64,000 bases of DNA from Streptomyces humi (lineage in GTDB: Bacteria; Actinomycetota; Actinomycetes; Streptomycetales; Streptomycetaceae). Below, piece by piece: positions 23,595-32,541 of the stretch (the stretch's first letter is position 1; every line of letters begins with the position of its first letter). Location: positions 1 to 64,000 of the forward strand of contig NZ_LBMU02000017.1 of the NCBI RefSeq assembly GCF_001005085.2, in the 5' to 3' direction. A program made the translations under genes and the position numbers. The notes below the pieces were generated by a model, which did no database searches, was not told where the DNA came from, and saw only the letters and a program-made list of their open reading frames with translations.

Positions 23595-24356
23595 GTGAGC
23601 TACTCCGTAGGACAGGTCGCCGGCTTCGCCGGGGTCACCGTGCGCACCCTGCACCACTACGACGAGATCGGCCTGCTGGTCCCGGGCGAGCGCAGCGCCG
23701 CCGGGCACCGGCGCTACGGCGACGCCGACCTCGACCGGCTCCAGCGGATCCTGTTCTACCGGGAGCTCGGCTTCCCGCTCGACGAGGTCGCGGCCCTGCT
23801 GGACGACCCGGAGGCGGACCCCCGCGCGCACCTGCGCCGGCAGCACGACCTGCTGACCGCCCGGATCGAGCAGCTGCGGAAGATGGCCGAGGCCGTGGAA
23901 CACGCCATGGAGGCACGCAGGATGGGCATCAACCTCACCCCCGAGGAACGCTTCGAGGTCTTCGGCGACAAGGACCCGGAACAGTACGCGGAGGAGGCCG
24001 AGCAGCGCTGGGGCGGCACCGAGGCCTACGCCGAGTCGCAGCGCCGCGCGGCCCGCTACACCAAGGCCGACTGGCGGCGCATGAAGGCCGAGGTCGACGA
24101 CTGGGGCGCGCGTTACGCCGCCCTGGTGACCGCGGCCGAGCCGCCGGACGGCGAACGGGCCATGGACATGGCCGAGGAACACCGCCGGCACATCTGCGTC
24201 TGGTTCTACGACTGCCCGTACGAGATGCACCGCTGTCTCGGCGGGACGTACGTCGCCGACGAGCGTTTCAAGGCGTTCTACGACGCGATGGCCCCGGGCC
24301 TCGCCGAACACCTCAGGGAGGCGATCGAGGCGAACGCGGACCGGCACGCGGGATGA
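23595..24356 (+). CDS. tipA: MerR-family regulator, TipAL homologue
   Basis: It has 253 residues, the length of TipAL. The N-terminal MerR helix-turn-helix (SYSVGQVAGFAGVTVRTLHH) is followed by a dimerisation coiled coil and, from residue 110, the TipAS antibiotic-binding domain (MGINLTPEERFEVFGD). Cys207 and Cys214 (DCPYEMHRC) occupy the positions of the TipAL cysteines; Cys214 is, as I recall, the one that bonds covalently to thiostrepton. By homology it senses thiopeptides and activates its own promoter, which lies just upstream with a 19-base spacer and matching palindrome. The GTG at 23595 follows AAAGGAG. An internal ATG should yield TipAS. Confidence 0.9.
   Translation: MSYSVGQVAGFAGVTVRTLHHYDEIGLLVPGERSAAGHRRYGDADLDRLQRILFYRELGFPLDEVAALLDDPEADPRAHLRRQHDLLTARIEQLRKMAEAVEHAMEARRMGINLTPEERFEVFGDKDPEQYAEEAEQRWGGTEAYAESQRRAARYTKADWRRMKAEVDDWGARYAALVTAAEPPDGERAMDMAEEHRRHICVWFYDCPYEMHRCLGGTYVADERFKAFYDAMAPGLAEHLREAIEANADRHAG
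23922..24356 (+). CDS. tipA: Internal TipAS reading frame (antibiotic-binding domain alone)
   Basis: ATG 23922, in frame within tipA, is preceded by GGAGG with eight bases between. Translation from here gives exactly 144 residues beginning MGINLTPEE, the size and start of TipAS in S. lividans. There the short form is made in excess and sequesters thiopeptides. Confidence 0.65.
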   Translation: MGINLTPEERFEVFGDKDPEQYAEEAEQRWGGTEAYAESQRRAARYTKADWRRMKAEVDDWGARYAALVTAAEPPDGERAMDMAEEHRRHICVWFYDCPYEMHRCLGGTYVADERFKAFYDAMAPGLAEHLREAIEANADRHAG

Positions 24357-24357
24357 G

Positions 24358-24732
24358 CTAGCCGTCCCTGTCGATGATCACGGCGGTCCCGTAGGCGCAG
24401 ACCTCGGTCCCGACGTCCGCCGCCTCGGTCACGTCGAACCGGAAGGCCAGCACCGCGTTGGCGCCCCGCGCGCGTGCCTGCTCCACCAGCCGGTCCATGG
24501 CCTGGTTGCGGGTCTGCACGAGGGTCTTCGTCAGACCCTTCAGCTCACCGCCGATCATCGACTTCAGACCCGCGCCGATCTGACTGCCCAGGTGCCGGGA
24601 GCGCACGGTCAGTCCGAAGACCTCGCCCACGACCTCGCGCACGCGGTACCCGGGAACGTCGTTCGTGGTGACGACCAGCACGTCCGGCTGGGGCCCCTGG
24701 CCGCCGCCGTATTCTTCGATACCCATGTCCAC
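24358..24732 (-). CDS. YbjQ/UPF0145 family protein
   Basis: The 124-residue protein is a typical YbjQ member. The core has VVTTNDVPGYRVREVVGEV, then GLTVRSRH and ARGANAVLAFRFDV (short extracts). The family forms pentamers of unknown function and is sometimes heavy-metal-binding in annotation. The GTG at 24732 has GGGGAA seven bases upstream; ATG 24726 is also possible. Its stop codon is one base from that of the tipA gene, which converges on it. Confidence 0.8.
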   Translation of the reverse strand: MDMGIEEYGGGQGPQPDVLVVTTNDVPGYRVREVVGEVFGLTVRSRHLGSQIGAGLKSMIGGELKGLTKTLVQTRNQAMDRLVEQARARGANAVLAFRFDVTEAADVGTEVCAYGTAVIIDRDG

Positions 24733-24761
24733 AGGTGTTCCCCAGGGCGGGCACAGTGCAT

Positions 24762-24785
24762 CCAGGTTCCACCGGTGGAACCTGG
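24762..24785. promoter_or_regulatory. 24-bp perfect palindrome between ybjQ and dedA genes
   Basis: CCAGGTTCCACC is followed without a spacer by its exact reverse complement GGTGGAACCTGG. It lies 30 bases before the ybjQ-type start and 80 bases before the dedA start, where a regulator could act on either. A zero-loop palindrome is a poor terminator, so an operator is more likely. Confidence 0.65.
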
Positions 24786-24864
24786 GGTGGACACATTACG
24801 TTGATAGGTTTGTGCGCCCGCACGAGGACCTCGACGTGCCTTCACCCCTCAGGAGCCCGGAACC

Positions 24865-25779
24865 GTGACGACCGGAACCGCGATGACGCTCGCACTCGGC
24901 CCGAGCTGGCTGGATCCGAACAACCTGCTCGACTCGTTCGGCATCTGGGGCCTGCTCCTGGTCGTCTTCGCCGAGTCCGGGCTGCTGATCGGCTTCTTCC
25001 TGCCGGGCGACTCCCTGCTGTTCACCTGCGGCCTGCTGATCACCTCGCACCAGCTGGACTTCCCGCTGTGGGGCGCCGTCGCCCTGATCTGCCTCGCCGC
25101 GGTCCTCGGTGACCAGGCGGGCTACATGTTCGGCAAGAAGGTCGGCCCGTCGCTCTTCAACCGCCCGGACTCCCGCCTCTTCAAGCAGGAGAACGTCGCC
25201 AAGGCGCACGAGTTCTTCGAGAAGCACGGCCCGAAGTCCCTGATCCTGGCCCGCTTCGTGCCGGTGATCCGCACCTTCACGCCGATCATCGCCGGCGTCA
25301 GCGGCATGGCCTACCGCTCGTTCCTGACGTTCAACGTCATCGGCGGTGTCCTCTGGGGCGCCGGCGTCACCCTGCTCGGCTCCTGGCTCGGAAAGATCGA
25401 CTTCGTCAAGAACAACATCGAGGCGATCCTGATCCTGATCGTCCTGGTCTCGGTGGTCCCGATCGCCATCGAGTTCCTGCGGGCCCGCTCGAAGGCGAAG
25501 AAGGAGGCCGCGGCCGCCCCGCCGGAGCAGCAGTTCCAGCCCTTCCAGCAGTACCCGCCGGCCCCGGTGATGGACGACGCCACGACCCGGCTCCGCAGGA
25601 TCGAGCCGACGTACGAACAGCAGCAGCCGCAGCAGTACGCCCAGCCCCAGCCGCAGCAGTACGCCCAGCCCCAGCCCCAGCAGTACGCCCAGCCCCAGCA
25701 GCAGTACTACGACCAGAACGGCTACTACGACCAGCAGCAGTACCCCTACAACGAGGAACAGCAGTACCGAGCCCCGTGA
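24865..25779 (+). CDS. DedA-family membrane protein with Gln/Tyr-rich tail
   Basis: The 304-residue protein has a DedA core in residues 1-210. It includes ESGLLIGFFLPGDSLLF, the amphipathic GDQAGYMFGKK segment, and the ARFVPVIRTFTPIIAGVSGM motif with the conserved acidic/arginine residues. Four or five membrane segments are present. DedA proteins are lipid scramblase-like transporters of undecaprenyl phosphate or phospholipids. The C-terminal 90 residues are cytoplasmic, Pro/Gln/Tyr-rich, and include YAQPQPQQ repeats, which is atypical of enterobacterial DedA. AGGAG lies nine bases before GTG 24865. Confidence 0.85.
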   Translation: MTTGTAMTLALGPSWLDPNNLLDSFGIWGLLLVVFAESGLLIGFFLPGDSLLFTCGLLITSHQLDFPLWGAVALICLAAVLGDQAGYMFGKKVGPSLFNRPDSRLFKQENVAKAHEFFEKHGPKSLILARFVPVIRTFTPIIAGVSGMAYRSFLTFNVIGGVLWGAGVTLLGSWLGKIDFVKNNIEAILILIVLVSVVPIAIEFLRARSKAKKEAAAAPPEQQFQPFQQYPPAPVMDDATTRLRRIEPTYEQQQPQQYAQPQPQQYAQPQPQQYAQPQQQYYDQNGYYDQQQYPYNEEQQYRAP

Positions 25780-25795
25780 GCTGAAGCGTTCCGAA

Positions 25796-25829
25796 AGGGG
25801 CGCGGGGAACTGCGCGACCGGCCACGACG
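25796..25829 (+). repeat. Interspersed hairpin repeat copy
   Basis: This solo copy of the AGGGGCGCGGGGAACTGCGC element lies just after the dedA stop codon, in the space before the convergent thrE-type gene. It is identical over 34 bases to the reverse complement of 8475-8508 in the AfsR-like gene. Confidence 0.9.
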
Positions 25830-25874
25830 CACCCGCACCCGCCGACGCACCTCACCTGCCCCCACGGACGCTGC

Positions 25875-27530
25875 TCAGAACCCCCTGGTCCGCTTGGCAG
25901 CCCGCCGCTTCCCGGCGGACCCCACCCGCAGCCCCAACCGCGAGATCTCCGACCCCAGGTTGACCCCGATCGCGATGGCCATGGCGAGCGACGCCGCCTT
26001 GGCCAGCGACACCAGCCCCTTGTCGACCTCGTTCTGGGCCATCGACAGCAGCCCGAAATACGTCGCGGAACCCGGCAGCAGCGGCCCGATCGCCGCCGTC
26101 GTGTACGGCAGCGCGGACGCGAACCGGTACCGGGACAGCAACTGCCCGAACAGTCCCACGAGACCCGCCGCGACGGCCGTGGAAGCCACCGGCGAGATCT
26201 TCCCGGCGTCGTGCATGGCGCCGTACACCGACCACGCCACGCCGCCGTTGAGGGTCACCGCCAGCACGGTGGACCGCTCCTGCTGGAGCAGTACCGCGAA
26301 GGTCAGCGACAGCACCATCGACGCGGCGATCTGTAGGTACGGCCGGTCGGAGCCGATCAGCGCCGCGTCCGGGTTGAGCCGGCCGCCCAGCTTCACGCCG
26401 AAGTACAGGACCGTCAGCACCCCGATGACGATGCCGACGAAGAAGTACATGACCTCCAGCAGCCGCGCGGAGGCGGTGATGTAGAAGCCGGTCAGCCCGT
26501 CCTGGACGCCCGCGACCAGCGCCCGCCCGGGCAGCAGCGCGAACAGCCCACCGGTGACCACGGCGGACGCCGCCACGTCCACGTGGGCGAGCGAGAACGC
26601 GATCCCGATCGCGGCCGGCGGCATCGCGGCGATCATGAACTGGTAGAACTCGGGCAGCCCCCGCCCCGCGCACAGCCATGCCAGCCGGTCGCCGAGCATC
26701 GCGCCGATCGCGGCGGCCACGAACACCAGGAGATCACCGCCGACCAGCACGGAGGCGGCTCCGGCGAGCAGCCCGCTCGCACCGGTCAGTGCCCAGCCGG
26801 GATACGGGTGCCGGTTGCGGCGGATCTCCGCGAGCCGCCGGTAGGCCTCCTCCAGCGAGACACCGGTCTCCGGGTCGGTGAGGTCGTCCACGAGCCGGAA
26901 GACGGCCGCGAGGCGCGTGTAGTCGGTCCCGCGCCGCCGTACCGTCCGGGACGCGGTCACCGGGTCCTCGACGAGCGAGGGCTGGTAGGAGATCGCCAGC
27001 AGCGTGAACGTGACGTTCGGCTCGCACCGGTCGAGGCCGTAGGAACGGCAGACCGCGAACATCGCGGCCTCCACGTCCTCCGCGCCCTCCCCGCCCGCCA
27101 GCAGCAGCTCCCCGATGCGCAGCGTCAGGTCGAGCACGCGCGGGACGGCGGGACCGCCCTCCTCGGCCCTCTGCACCGGCTCCGGCGCCGGCCGCTCCGC
27201 CACCGGCATACGCAGCATCGTGCGCATCCGGTCCTGCCAGGGAGCGTCCTTCACCAGACTGACGGCGGGAAACCCGGAGGCGGGCGTGAAGGCGGCCGGG
27301 GCGTCATGGGCGCTGTAGGTACGCGGCACGCTGAACGCCGAGCCCTCCGGCTCCGCACTCACCGGCTCCCGCGCCTGGAACCCGTCCGGCACCGCGAACT
27401 CGGACGTGGTCTCCGGCTCGGTCCCGGCCTCGGGGACCGCGACGCCCGCCGGAACGGCGAACTCCGACGTGATCTCCGGGTCGTACCTCGCCTCGTCCGA
27501 CTTGGGTTTGCGGTCCTCCGCCTCCGTCAC
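25875..27530 (-). CDS. ThrE-family threonine/serine exporter
   Basis: The 551-residue protein fuses the two halves of the ThrE family. A DUF1212-type part (about 135-400) contains LRIGELLLAGGEGAEDVEAA, a long hydrophobic region and PEFYQFMIAAMPPA. A DUF3815-type part (to about 540) contains LNGGVAWSVYGAM and ALPYTTAAIGPLLPG (short extracts). About ten membrane helices are present. Corynebacterial ThrE exports threonine and serine. The first ~130 residues are disordered and contain two TSEFAVP repeats. GTG 27530 follows GGGAG by ten bases. Confidence 0.8.
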   Translation of the reverse strand: MTEAEDRKPKSDEARYDPEITSEFAVPAGVAVPEAGTEPETTSEFAVPDGFQAREPVSAEPEGSAFSVPRTYSAHDAPAAFTPASGFPAVSLVKDAPWQDRMRTMLRMPVAERPAPEPVQRAEEGGPAVPRVLDLTLRIGELLLAGGEGAEDVEAAMFAVCRSYGLDRCEPNVTFTLLAISYQPSLVEDPVTASRTVRRRGTDYTRLAAVFRLVDDLTDPETGVSLEEAYRRLAEIRRNRHPYPGWALTGASGLLAGAASVLVGGDLLVFVAAAIGAMLGDRLAWLCAGRGLPEFYQFMIAAMPPAAIGIAFSLAHVDVAASAVVTGGLFALLPGRALVAGVQDGLTGFYITASARLLEVMYFFVGIVIGVLTVLYFGVKLGGRLNPDAALIGSDRPYLQIAASMVLSLTFAVLLQQERSTVLAVTLNGGVAWSVYGAMHDAGKISPVASTAVAAGLVGLFGQLLSRYRFASALPYTTAAIGPLLPGSATYFGLLSMAQNEVDKGLVSLAKAASLAMAIAIGVNLGSEISRLGLRVGSAGKRRAAKRTRGF

Positions 27531-27599
27531 TGCCGTAACGCTCCCTGAACGACATCCTCACGTAAGCCTCAGTATGCGCACTGCCCCACAGCAGGCACG

Positions 27600-27630
27600 A
27601 AAAACGGGCCGCACACGCGCGTGCGGCCCG
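27600..27630 (-). terminator. Intrinsic terminator of the pyrophosphatase gene
   Basis: On the minus strand a perfect 10-bp stem (CGGGCCGCAC / GTGCGGCCCG, 6-base loop) is followed by TTTTT. It lies 24 bases after the pyrophosphatase stop codon and is one of the few terminators in the window with a T-tract. Confidence 0.85.
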
Positions 27631-27653
27631 CCTTCCGAGGACGTTCGGGGGTG

Positions 27654-28145
27654 TCAGTGACCGCCCTGCTCCTTGAAGCGCTTGTACGACCGCTCGATCT
27701 CGACCTCGGCGTCCGTGCGGCCCACCCAGTTGGCGCCCTCGACGGACTTGCCGGGCTCCAGGTCCTTGTAGACCTCGAAGAAGTGCTGGATCTCCAGGCG
27801 GTCGAACTCCGACACGTGGTGGATGTCGCGCAGGTGCTCCACGCGCGGGTCCGTGGCCGGGACGCACAGCAGCTTGTCGTCGCCGCCGGCCTCGTCCGTC
27901 ATCCGGAACATGCCGATCGCGCGGCACTTGATGAGGCAGCCCGGGAAGGTGGGCTCGTCCAGGATGACCAGCGCGTCCAGCGGGTCGCCGTCCTCGCCGA
28001 GGGTGTTCTCGACGAATCCGTAGTCGGTCGGGTAGGCGGTCGAGGTGAAGAGACGACGGTCCAGGCGGATCCGACCGGTCTCGTGGTCCACCTCGTACTT
28101 GTTCCGCGAACCCTTCGGGATCTCGATCGTGACGTCGAACTCCAC
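27654..28145 (-). CDS. ppa: Inorganic pyrophosphatase (family I)
   Basis: The 163-residue protein carries the family I active site ([28 protein letters not shown]). The three Asp residues of the DxDPxD motif bind magnesium. It hydrolyses pyrophosphate from biosynthesis in the cytoplasm and drives those reactions forward. GTG 28145 ([10 protein letters not shown]) is chosen because GGAGGAG lies six bases upstream; the longer frame starting at 28169 would translate through this site. It is divergent from the D-Ala-D-Ala carboxypeptidase gene. Confidence 0.95.
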   Translation of the reverse strand: MEFDVTIEIPKGSRNKYEVDHETGRIRLDRRLFTSTAYPTDYGFVENTLGEDGDPLDALVILDEPTFPGCLIKCRAIGMFRMTDEAGGDDKLLCVPATDPRVEHLRDIHHVSEFDRLEIQHFFEVYKDLEPGKSVEGANWVGRTDAEVEIERSYKRFKEQGGH

Positions 28146-28230
28146 CGGTGGCTCCTCCATGATCAACACATAGTTCTGGTGGTTAAGTGTCCCTCACGCA
28201 GGTGTGTGATCGCGAAAGGGGCTGGTGGTC

Positions 28231-29931
28231 GTGCCAGAGCTGAGGCCTTGGCAGGCCGCGAAACCGCGGGTGCGGAAGATCGCGGGCGCCGTGCGACCGC
28301 GTCTGGCACGCCTGGCGACCGCCACGAAACCGCAGGTCACGCGGTTTCGGCAGGCAGTAGGACCGCAGCTTGCCCGCTTCACGCGCGCGAGCGGACCCCG
28401 GCTGGCCACCCTGGTCCGCCTCCCCCGTGCTTCTCGTCCTCGGGGCCCCCAGGACCCTCGAGGGTCCCGGACCCTCAGGACCTGGCAGTACACCGCCGGC
28501 GCCGCCACGGCCGGACTCGCGCTGGCCGCCGGAGTGGCGACCGCCGCGGGCCCCTGGGACGCCGACGGTCAGCGTACGGCCGAGCGGGACCGGGCGGCCG
28601 CCCTGGAGCGGCCGGGTGGCGCAGATCACGGCACCGGCTCCGGCACCGCCGCCCAGGACCCCGCGGCCGCCCCGAGCGCCGGCCCCGTCCTCACGGGCCT
28701 CGGAGGCGCCACGGACACCGTGAAGTCGGCCCCGACCGCGAACGCCACCGGAACCACCGGGGACGACGCCGGGGCCTCCCCGGCGGCCCTCACGGACCTC
28801 CTGGGGCCCCTTCTGGACGCCCCGGAGCTCGGCCGGACCCGTACCGCCGTCGTCCTCGACGTGGCCACCGGCAAGCGGCTCTACGCCGAGGGCGCCGACA
28901 CGGCCCTCACCCCCGCCTCCACCACCAAGATCGCCACCGCCGTCGCCGCCCTCTCCGCCCTCGGCCCCGACCACCGCCTCACCACCCGTGCCGTCCTCGA
29001 ACCCGGCACCCGGCAGGTCGTCCTGGTCGGCGGCGGCGACCCGACCCTCACCGCCCGCCAGGACCCCGGCGGCTGGGCCAGCCTGCGCACCCTCGCCACC
29101 GAGACGGCCAGATCACTGACCGAGCGCGGCATCCGGCAGATCACGCTCTCCTACGACACCTCGCTCTACACCGGCCCCGACCTGCACCCCATCGGCGTCA
29201 ACGACAACCTCGCGCGCGTGAGCCCCCTCATGGCCGACGAGGGCCGCACCGACGACTCCGTCAGCGGCCCGGCGGCCCGGGTGAGCGACCCGGCGGCCGA
29301 CGCGGCACGGAAGTTCGCGGCCTTCCTGACCGACGCCGGCATCAAGACCTCGGCCCCCGGCACCGCCAAGGCCGGCAGGCGGGCCGGCACCCTCGCCACC
29401 GTCTCCTCGCCCCCGCTGTCCTCCGTCGTCGAACGCATGCTCACCAACAGCGACAACGACATCGCCGAGGCTCTGGCCCGGCAGACCGCGCTGGCGACCG
29501 GGGGACCGGCCGGCTTCGACGGGGGAGCGGCCGCCATCGACGCCCGGCTGACCAAGCTGGGCCTGCCGACGACCGGCGCCTCCTTCCACGACGGCAGCGG
29601 CCTCGACCGCGACGACCGGCTGACCGCGAACCTCCTCACCGCCCTGCTCGCCAAGGCCGCCGACGCGGACCTGCCGGGCCTGCGCCCGGTCCTCACCGGC
29701 CTGCCCGTCGCCCACTTCACGGGCACCCTGACCAGCCGTTACACGGACGGCGCGGCCGGCGTCGTACGCGCGAAGACCGGCACCCTGACCGGCGTCAACA
29801 CCCTGGCGGGCACCCTCGTCGACCGGGACGGCCGCCTGCTGGCCTTCGCGTTCCTGACGTCGGACACCACGAACCCGCAGGAGGCCCAGGAGGCACTGGA
29901 CCGGACGGCCACGGCCCTGGCGGGGCTGTAA
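28231..29931 (+). CDS. dacB: D-alanyl-D-alanine carboxypeptidase/endopeptidase (PBP4, S13)
   Basis: The ~566-residue protein shows all three penicillin-binding motifs: Ser230-x-x-Lys233 in PASTTKIA, S407-D-N in TNSDND, and K515-T-G in AKTGTLT. Before them are an Arg/Lys-rich cytoplasmic segment of ~85 residues, one membrane anchor (YTAGAATAGLALAAGVATAA) and a linker. The catalytic domain is thus extracellular and trims peptidoglycan peptides. The long basic N-terminus is unlike E. coli PBP4, which has a cleaved signal. GTG 28231 is preferred to 28225, with AAAGGGG nine bases upstream. Confidence 0.9.
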   Translation: MPELRPWQAAKPRVRKIAGAVRPRLARLATATKPQVTRFRQAVGPQLARFTRASGPRLATLVRLPRASRPRGPQDPRGSRTLRTWQYTAGAATAGLALAAGVATAAGPWDADGQRTAERDRAAALERPGGADHGTGSGTAAQDPAAAPSAGPVLTGLGGATDTVKSAPTANATGTTGDDAGASPAALTDLLGPLLDAPELGRTRTAVVLDVATGKRLYAEGADTALTPASTTKIATAVAALSALGPDHRLTTRAVLEPGTRQVVLVGGGDPTLTARQDPGGWASLRTLATETARSLTERGIRQITLSYDTSLYTGPDLHPIGVNDNLARVSPLMADEGRTDDSVSGPAARVSDPAADAARKFAAFLTDAGIKTSAPGTAKAGRRAGTLATVSSPPLSSVVERMLTNSDNDIAEALARQTALATGGPAGFDGGAAAIDARLTKLGLPTTGASFHDGSGLDRDDRLTANLLTALLAKAADADLPGLRPVLTGLPVAHFTGTLTSRYTDGAAGVVRAKTGTLTGVNTLAGTLVDRDGRLLAFAFLTSDTTNPQEAQEALDRTATALAGL

Positions 29932-30025
29932 CCGCCGCCGGCCGCGCCGGAGACCGACAAGTCACGCCAACCTCACCAACCTCCACGGCCTGCCCCAAGC
30001 GGTAGCGCTAACGTACGGTTGACGC

Positions 30026-31159
30026 ATGACGAGCATCGGTGGCGCTGCTTCTTCTGGGATGGTCGACTGGAATCTCGCGGTCGCGACCGCGACCCGGCTC
30101 GTGCGGCCGGGCCCCGAGGTGAGCCGCGACGAGGCCCGGGCCATCGTCGCGGAACTGCGACGACACGCGAAAGCCTCGGAGGAACACGTCCGGGGCTTCA
30201 CTCGTATGGGGACCGACGACGTCCACGACACCCCCGTTCTGGTGGTCGACCGCCCCGGCTGGGTGAAGGCGAACGTCGCCGGGTTCCGCGAACTGCTCAG
30301 GCCACTCCTGGAGAAGATGCAGGAGCGGCGCTCCGGCACTCCGGGCGGCGCGGTCCTCGGCGCCGTCGGCGGCAAGGTCACCGGCGTGGAACTCGGCATG
30401 CTGCTCTCGTTCCTGTCCTCCCGCGTCCTCGGCCAGTACGAGACCTTCGCCCCGGCCTCCGGGGACCTCCCGGCGGACGAGCGCGGCGGCGGCCGGCTGC
30501 TGCTCGTCGCCCCGAACATCGTCCACGTGGAGCGCGAACTCGACGTGCAGCCCCACGACTTCCGCCTCTGGGTGTGCCTGCACGAGGAGACGCACCGCAC
30601 CCAGTTCACGGCGGTGCCCTGGCTGCGCGCCCATCTGGAGGGCGAGATCCAGGCGTTCCTGTCGGAGACCGACGTCGACCCGATGACCGTCCTCGAACGC
30701 GTCCGTGACGCCGCACAGTCGCTCGCCGGCGGCCGCCCCGAGACCGAGGAGGACGACGGCGGACGGTCGTTCGTCGAACTGGTGCAGACCCCGGCCCAGC
30801 GCGAGATCCTCGGCCGGCTCACCGCCGTCATGTCCCTCCTGGAGGGCCACGCCGACTTCGTCATGGACGGCGTCGGTCCGGCCGTCGTACCGACCGTCGC
30901 GGAGATCCGCGAGAAGTTCCAGCAGCGCCGTGCCAAGGGCGCCTCCCGGCTGGACATGACCCTGCGCAAACTGCTCGGCCTGGACGCCAAACTCCGCCAG
31001 TACCGGGACGGCGAGCGCTTCGTACGGGCCGTCGTCGACCAGGTCGGCATGGACGGCTTCAACCGGGTGTGGACCTCCCCGAACACCCTGCCGACCAAGG
31101 CGGAGATCGCCAAACCGGCGGACTGGGTCGCGCGGGTGCACCGCAGGGCCGAGTCGTGA
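30026..31159 (+). CDS. Zinc-dependent metalloprotease-like protein (DUF2342)
   Basis: The 377-residue protein has a zinc-binding LHEETHRTQF motif at 185-194, with HEETH 186-190, and a downstream EGHADFVMD segment that probably supplies the third ligand. This is the actinobacterial DUF2342 family, often annotated as zinc-dependent metalloprotease or as F420-biosynthesis-associated. Proteolysis has not been shown as far as I know. TACGGT at 30014-30019 ends six bases before the ATG, and there is no ribosome-binding site, so the mRNA is probably leaderless. It precedes tilS-hpt-ftsH. Confidence 0.8.
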   Translation: MTSIGGAASSGMVDWNLAVATATRLVRPGPEVSRDEARAIVAELRRHAKASEEHVRGFTRMGTDDVHDTPVLVVDRPGWVKANVAGFRELLRPLLEKMQERRSGTPGGAVLGAVGGKVTGVELGMLLSFLSSRVLGQYETFAPASGDLPADERGGGRLLLVAPNIVHVERELDVQPHDFRLWVCLHEETHRTQFTAVPWLRAHLEGEIQAFLSETDVDPMTVLERVRDAAQSLAGGRPETEEDDGGRSFVELVQTPAQREILGRLTAVMSLLEGHADFVMDGVGPAVVPTVAEIREKFQQRRAKGASRLDMTLRKLLGLDAKLRQYRDGERFVRAVVDQVGMDGFNRVWTSPNTLPTKAEIAKPADWVARVHRRAES

Positions 31160-31350
31160 ACCGGTCGGGACGGGGTGAACCGGATCCGGCACGCGGCAGA
31201 CGAACGCCCCTTCAATCACCCGTCCGAGGGACCGTGAGCGATGGGTAGGCGTGCGATGCTCGGGGAACGGCCCGTTTCTGTCACCATCTACACACTCTGA
31301 GTGACCGATCTCGGGCTCACCCCCCGAAAACTTCATGAAGGGAACCGGAC

Positions 31351-32475
31351 ATGGGTCCCCATCCTGCGGTCGCGGCGATACGCCTGGCGGTCCGCCGCGT
31401 CCTCCACGACATCCTCACCGACCAGAGCCGTCACAGCCGCACCACCGGCGACCGCACCGGAGGGCGCATCACCGCGCGCTTCGCACGCCCCGTCGGGGAC
31501 ATCCCGGAGCAGACCCCGAGCGAGCAGGCCTCAAGCGAGCAGGCCCCGAACGAGCGGACCCCCTCCCCGCTCGTCCTCGTGGCGTGCTCCGGCGGCGCCG
31601 ACTCCATGGCACTCGCCTCGGCCCTCGCCTTCGAAGCCCCCAAGCTCGGCATCCGCGCGGGCGGCATCACCGTCGACCACGGCCTCCAGCCGGGCTCCGA
31701 CCTGCGCGCCGAGGAAGTCGTCCTGCGACTGCGCGAACTCGGCCTCGACCCGGTGGAGTCCATCACCGTGACCGTCGGCCGCGACGGCGGCCCCGAGGCC
31801 GCCGCCCGCGACGCCCGCTACGCCGCCCTGGACGCCGCCCTGGAACGGCACGGCGGCACCGCGATCCTGCTCGGCCACACCAGGGACGACCAGGCGGAGA
31901 CCGTCCTGCTCGGACTCGCCCGCGGCTCCGGCATCCGCTCCCTGTCCGGAATGGCCGCGGTCTCGGGGGCCGACGGCCGTTACCGGCGTCCCTTCCTCCA
32001 GCTGGACCGGCAGACCGCCCGCAAGGCCTGTCTGGTCCAGGCCCTGCCCGTCTGGGACGATCCTCACAACGCGGACCCGGCGTACACCCGCTCCCGGCTC
32101 CGCCACGAAGGGCTTCCCGCCCTGGAGAAGGCGCTCGGCAAGGGCGTCGTCGAGGCCCTCGCCCGCACCGCCCAGCTCTCCCGCGACGACGCCGACGCCC
32201 TCGACACCTGGGCCAGCCAGGCGGAGGCCTCCGTACGCGACGCCACGGGCCTGCTGGAGTGCGCCAAGCTCTACGCCCTGCCGCCCGCCGTGCGCCGCCG
32301 GATCCTGCGCCGTGCCGCCATCCAGGCGGGCGCACCGGCCGGCTCCCTGTTCGCCCGGCACATCGAGGAAGTCGACCGCCTGATCACCGGCTGGCGCGGC
32401 CAGGGGGCCATCAATCTCCCCGGCAAAGTCGTCGCCCAGCGGCAGGGTGGCAGACTGGTGATTCGGCAAGGCTGA
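31351..32475 (+). CDS. tilS: tRNA(Ile)-lysidine synthetase
   Basis: The 374-residue enzyme has the PP-loop SGGADS at 80-85 and [14 protein letters not shown], and [13 protein letters not shown] follows (short extracts). It ligates lysine to C34 of tRNA-Ile(CAU) with ATP, changing decoding from AUG to AUA. The 78-residue stretch before the PP-loop includes an SEQAPNE-type repeated insert. The C-terminal tRNA-binding domain is short, as in other actinobacteria. AAGGGA precedes the ATG. hpt follows 66 bases downstream, the common tilS-hpt-ftsH order of Gram-positive bacteria. Confidence 0.9.
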   Translation: MGPHPAVAAIRLAVRRVLHDILTDQSRHSRTTGDRTGGRITARFARPVGDIPEQTPSEQASSEQAPNERTPSPLVLVACSGGADSMALASALAFEAPKLGIRAGGITVDHGLQPGSDLRAEEVVLRLRELGLDPVESITVTVGRDGGPEAAARDARYAALDAALERHGGTAILLGHTRDDQAETVLLGLARGSGIRSLSGMAAVSGADGRYRRPFLQLDRQTARKACLVQALPVWDDPHNADPAYTRSRLRHEGLPALEKALGKGVVEALARTAQLSRDDADALDTWASQAEASVRDATGLLECAKLYALPPAVRRRILRRAAIQAGAPAGSLFARHIEEVDRLITGWRGQGAINLPGKVVAQRQGGRLVIRQG

Positions 32476-32541
32476 ATCCCGGCCTCCCGGAGGACTCCTC
32501 CGAAGGGCTGGGTAGGCCGGTGGGACGACCGACCGAAAGTG

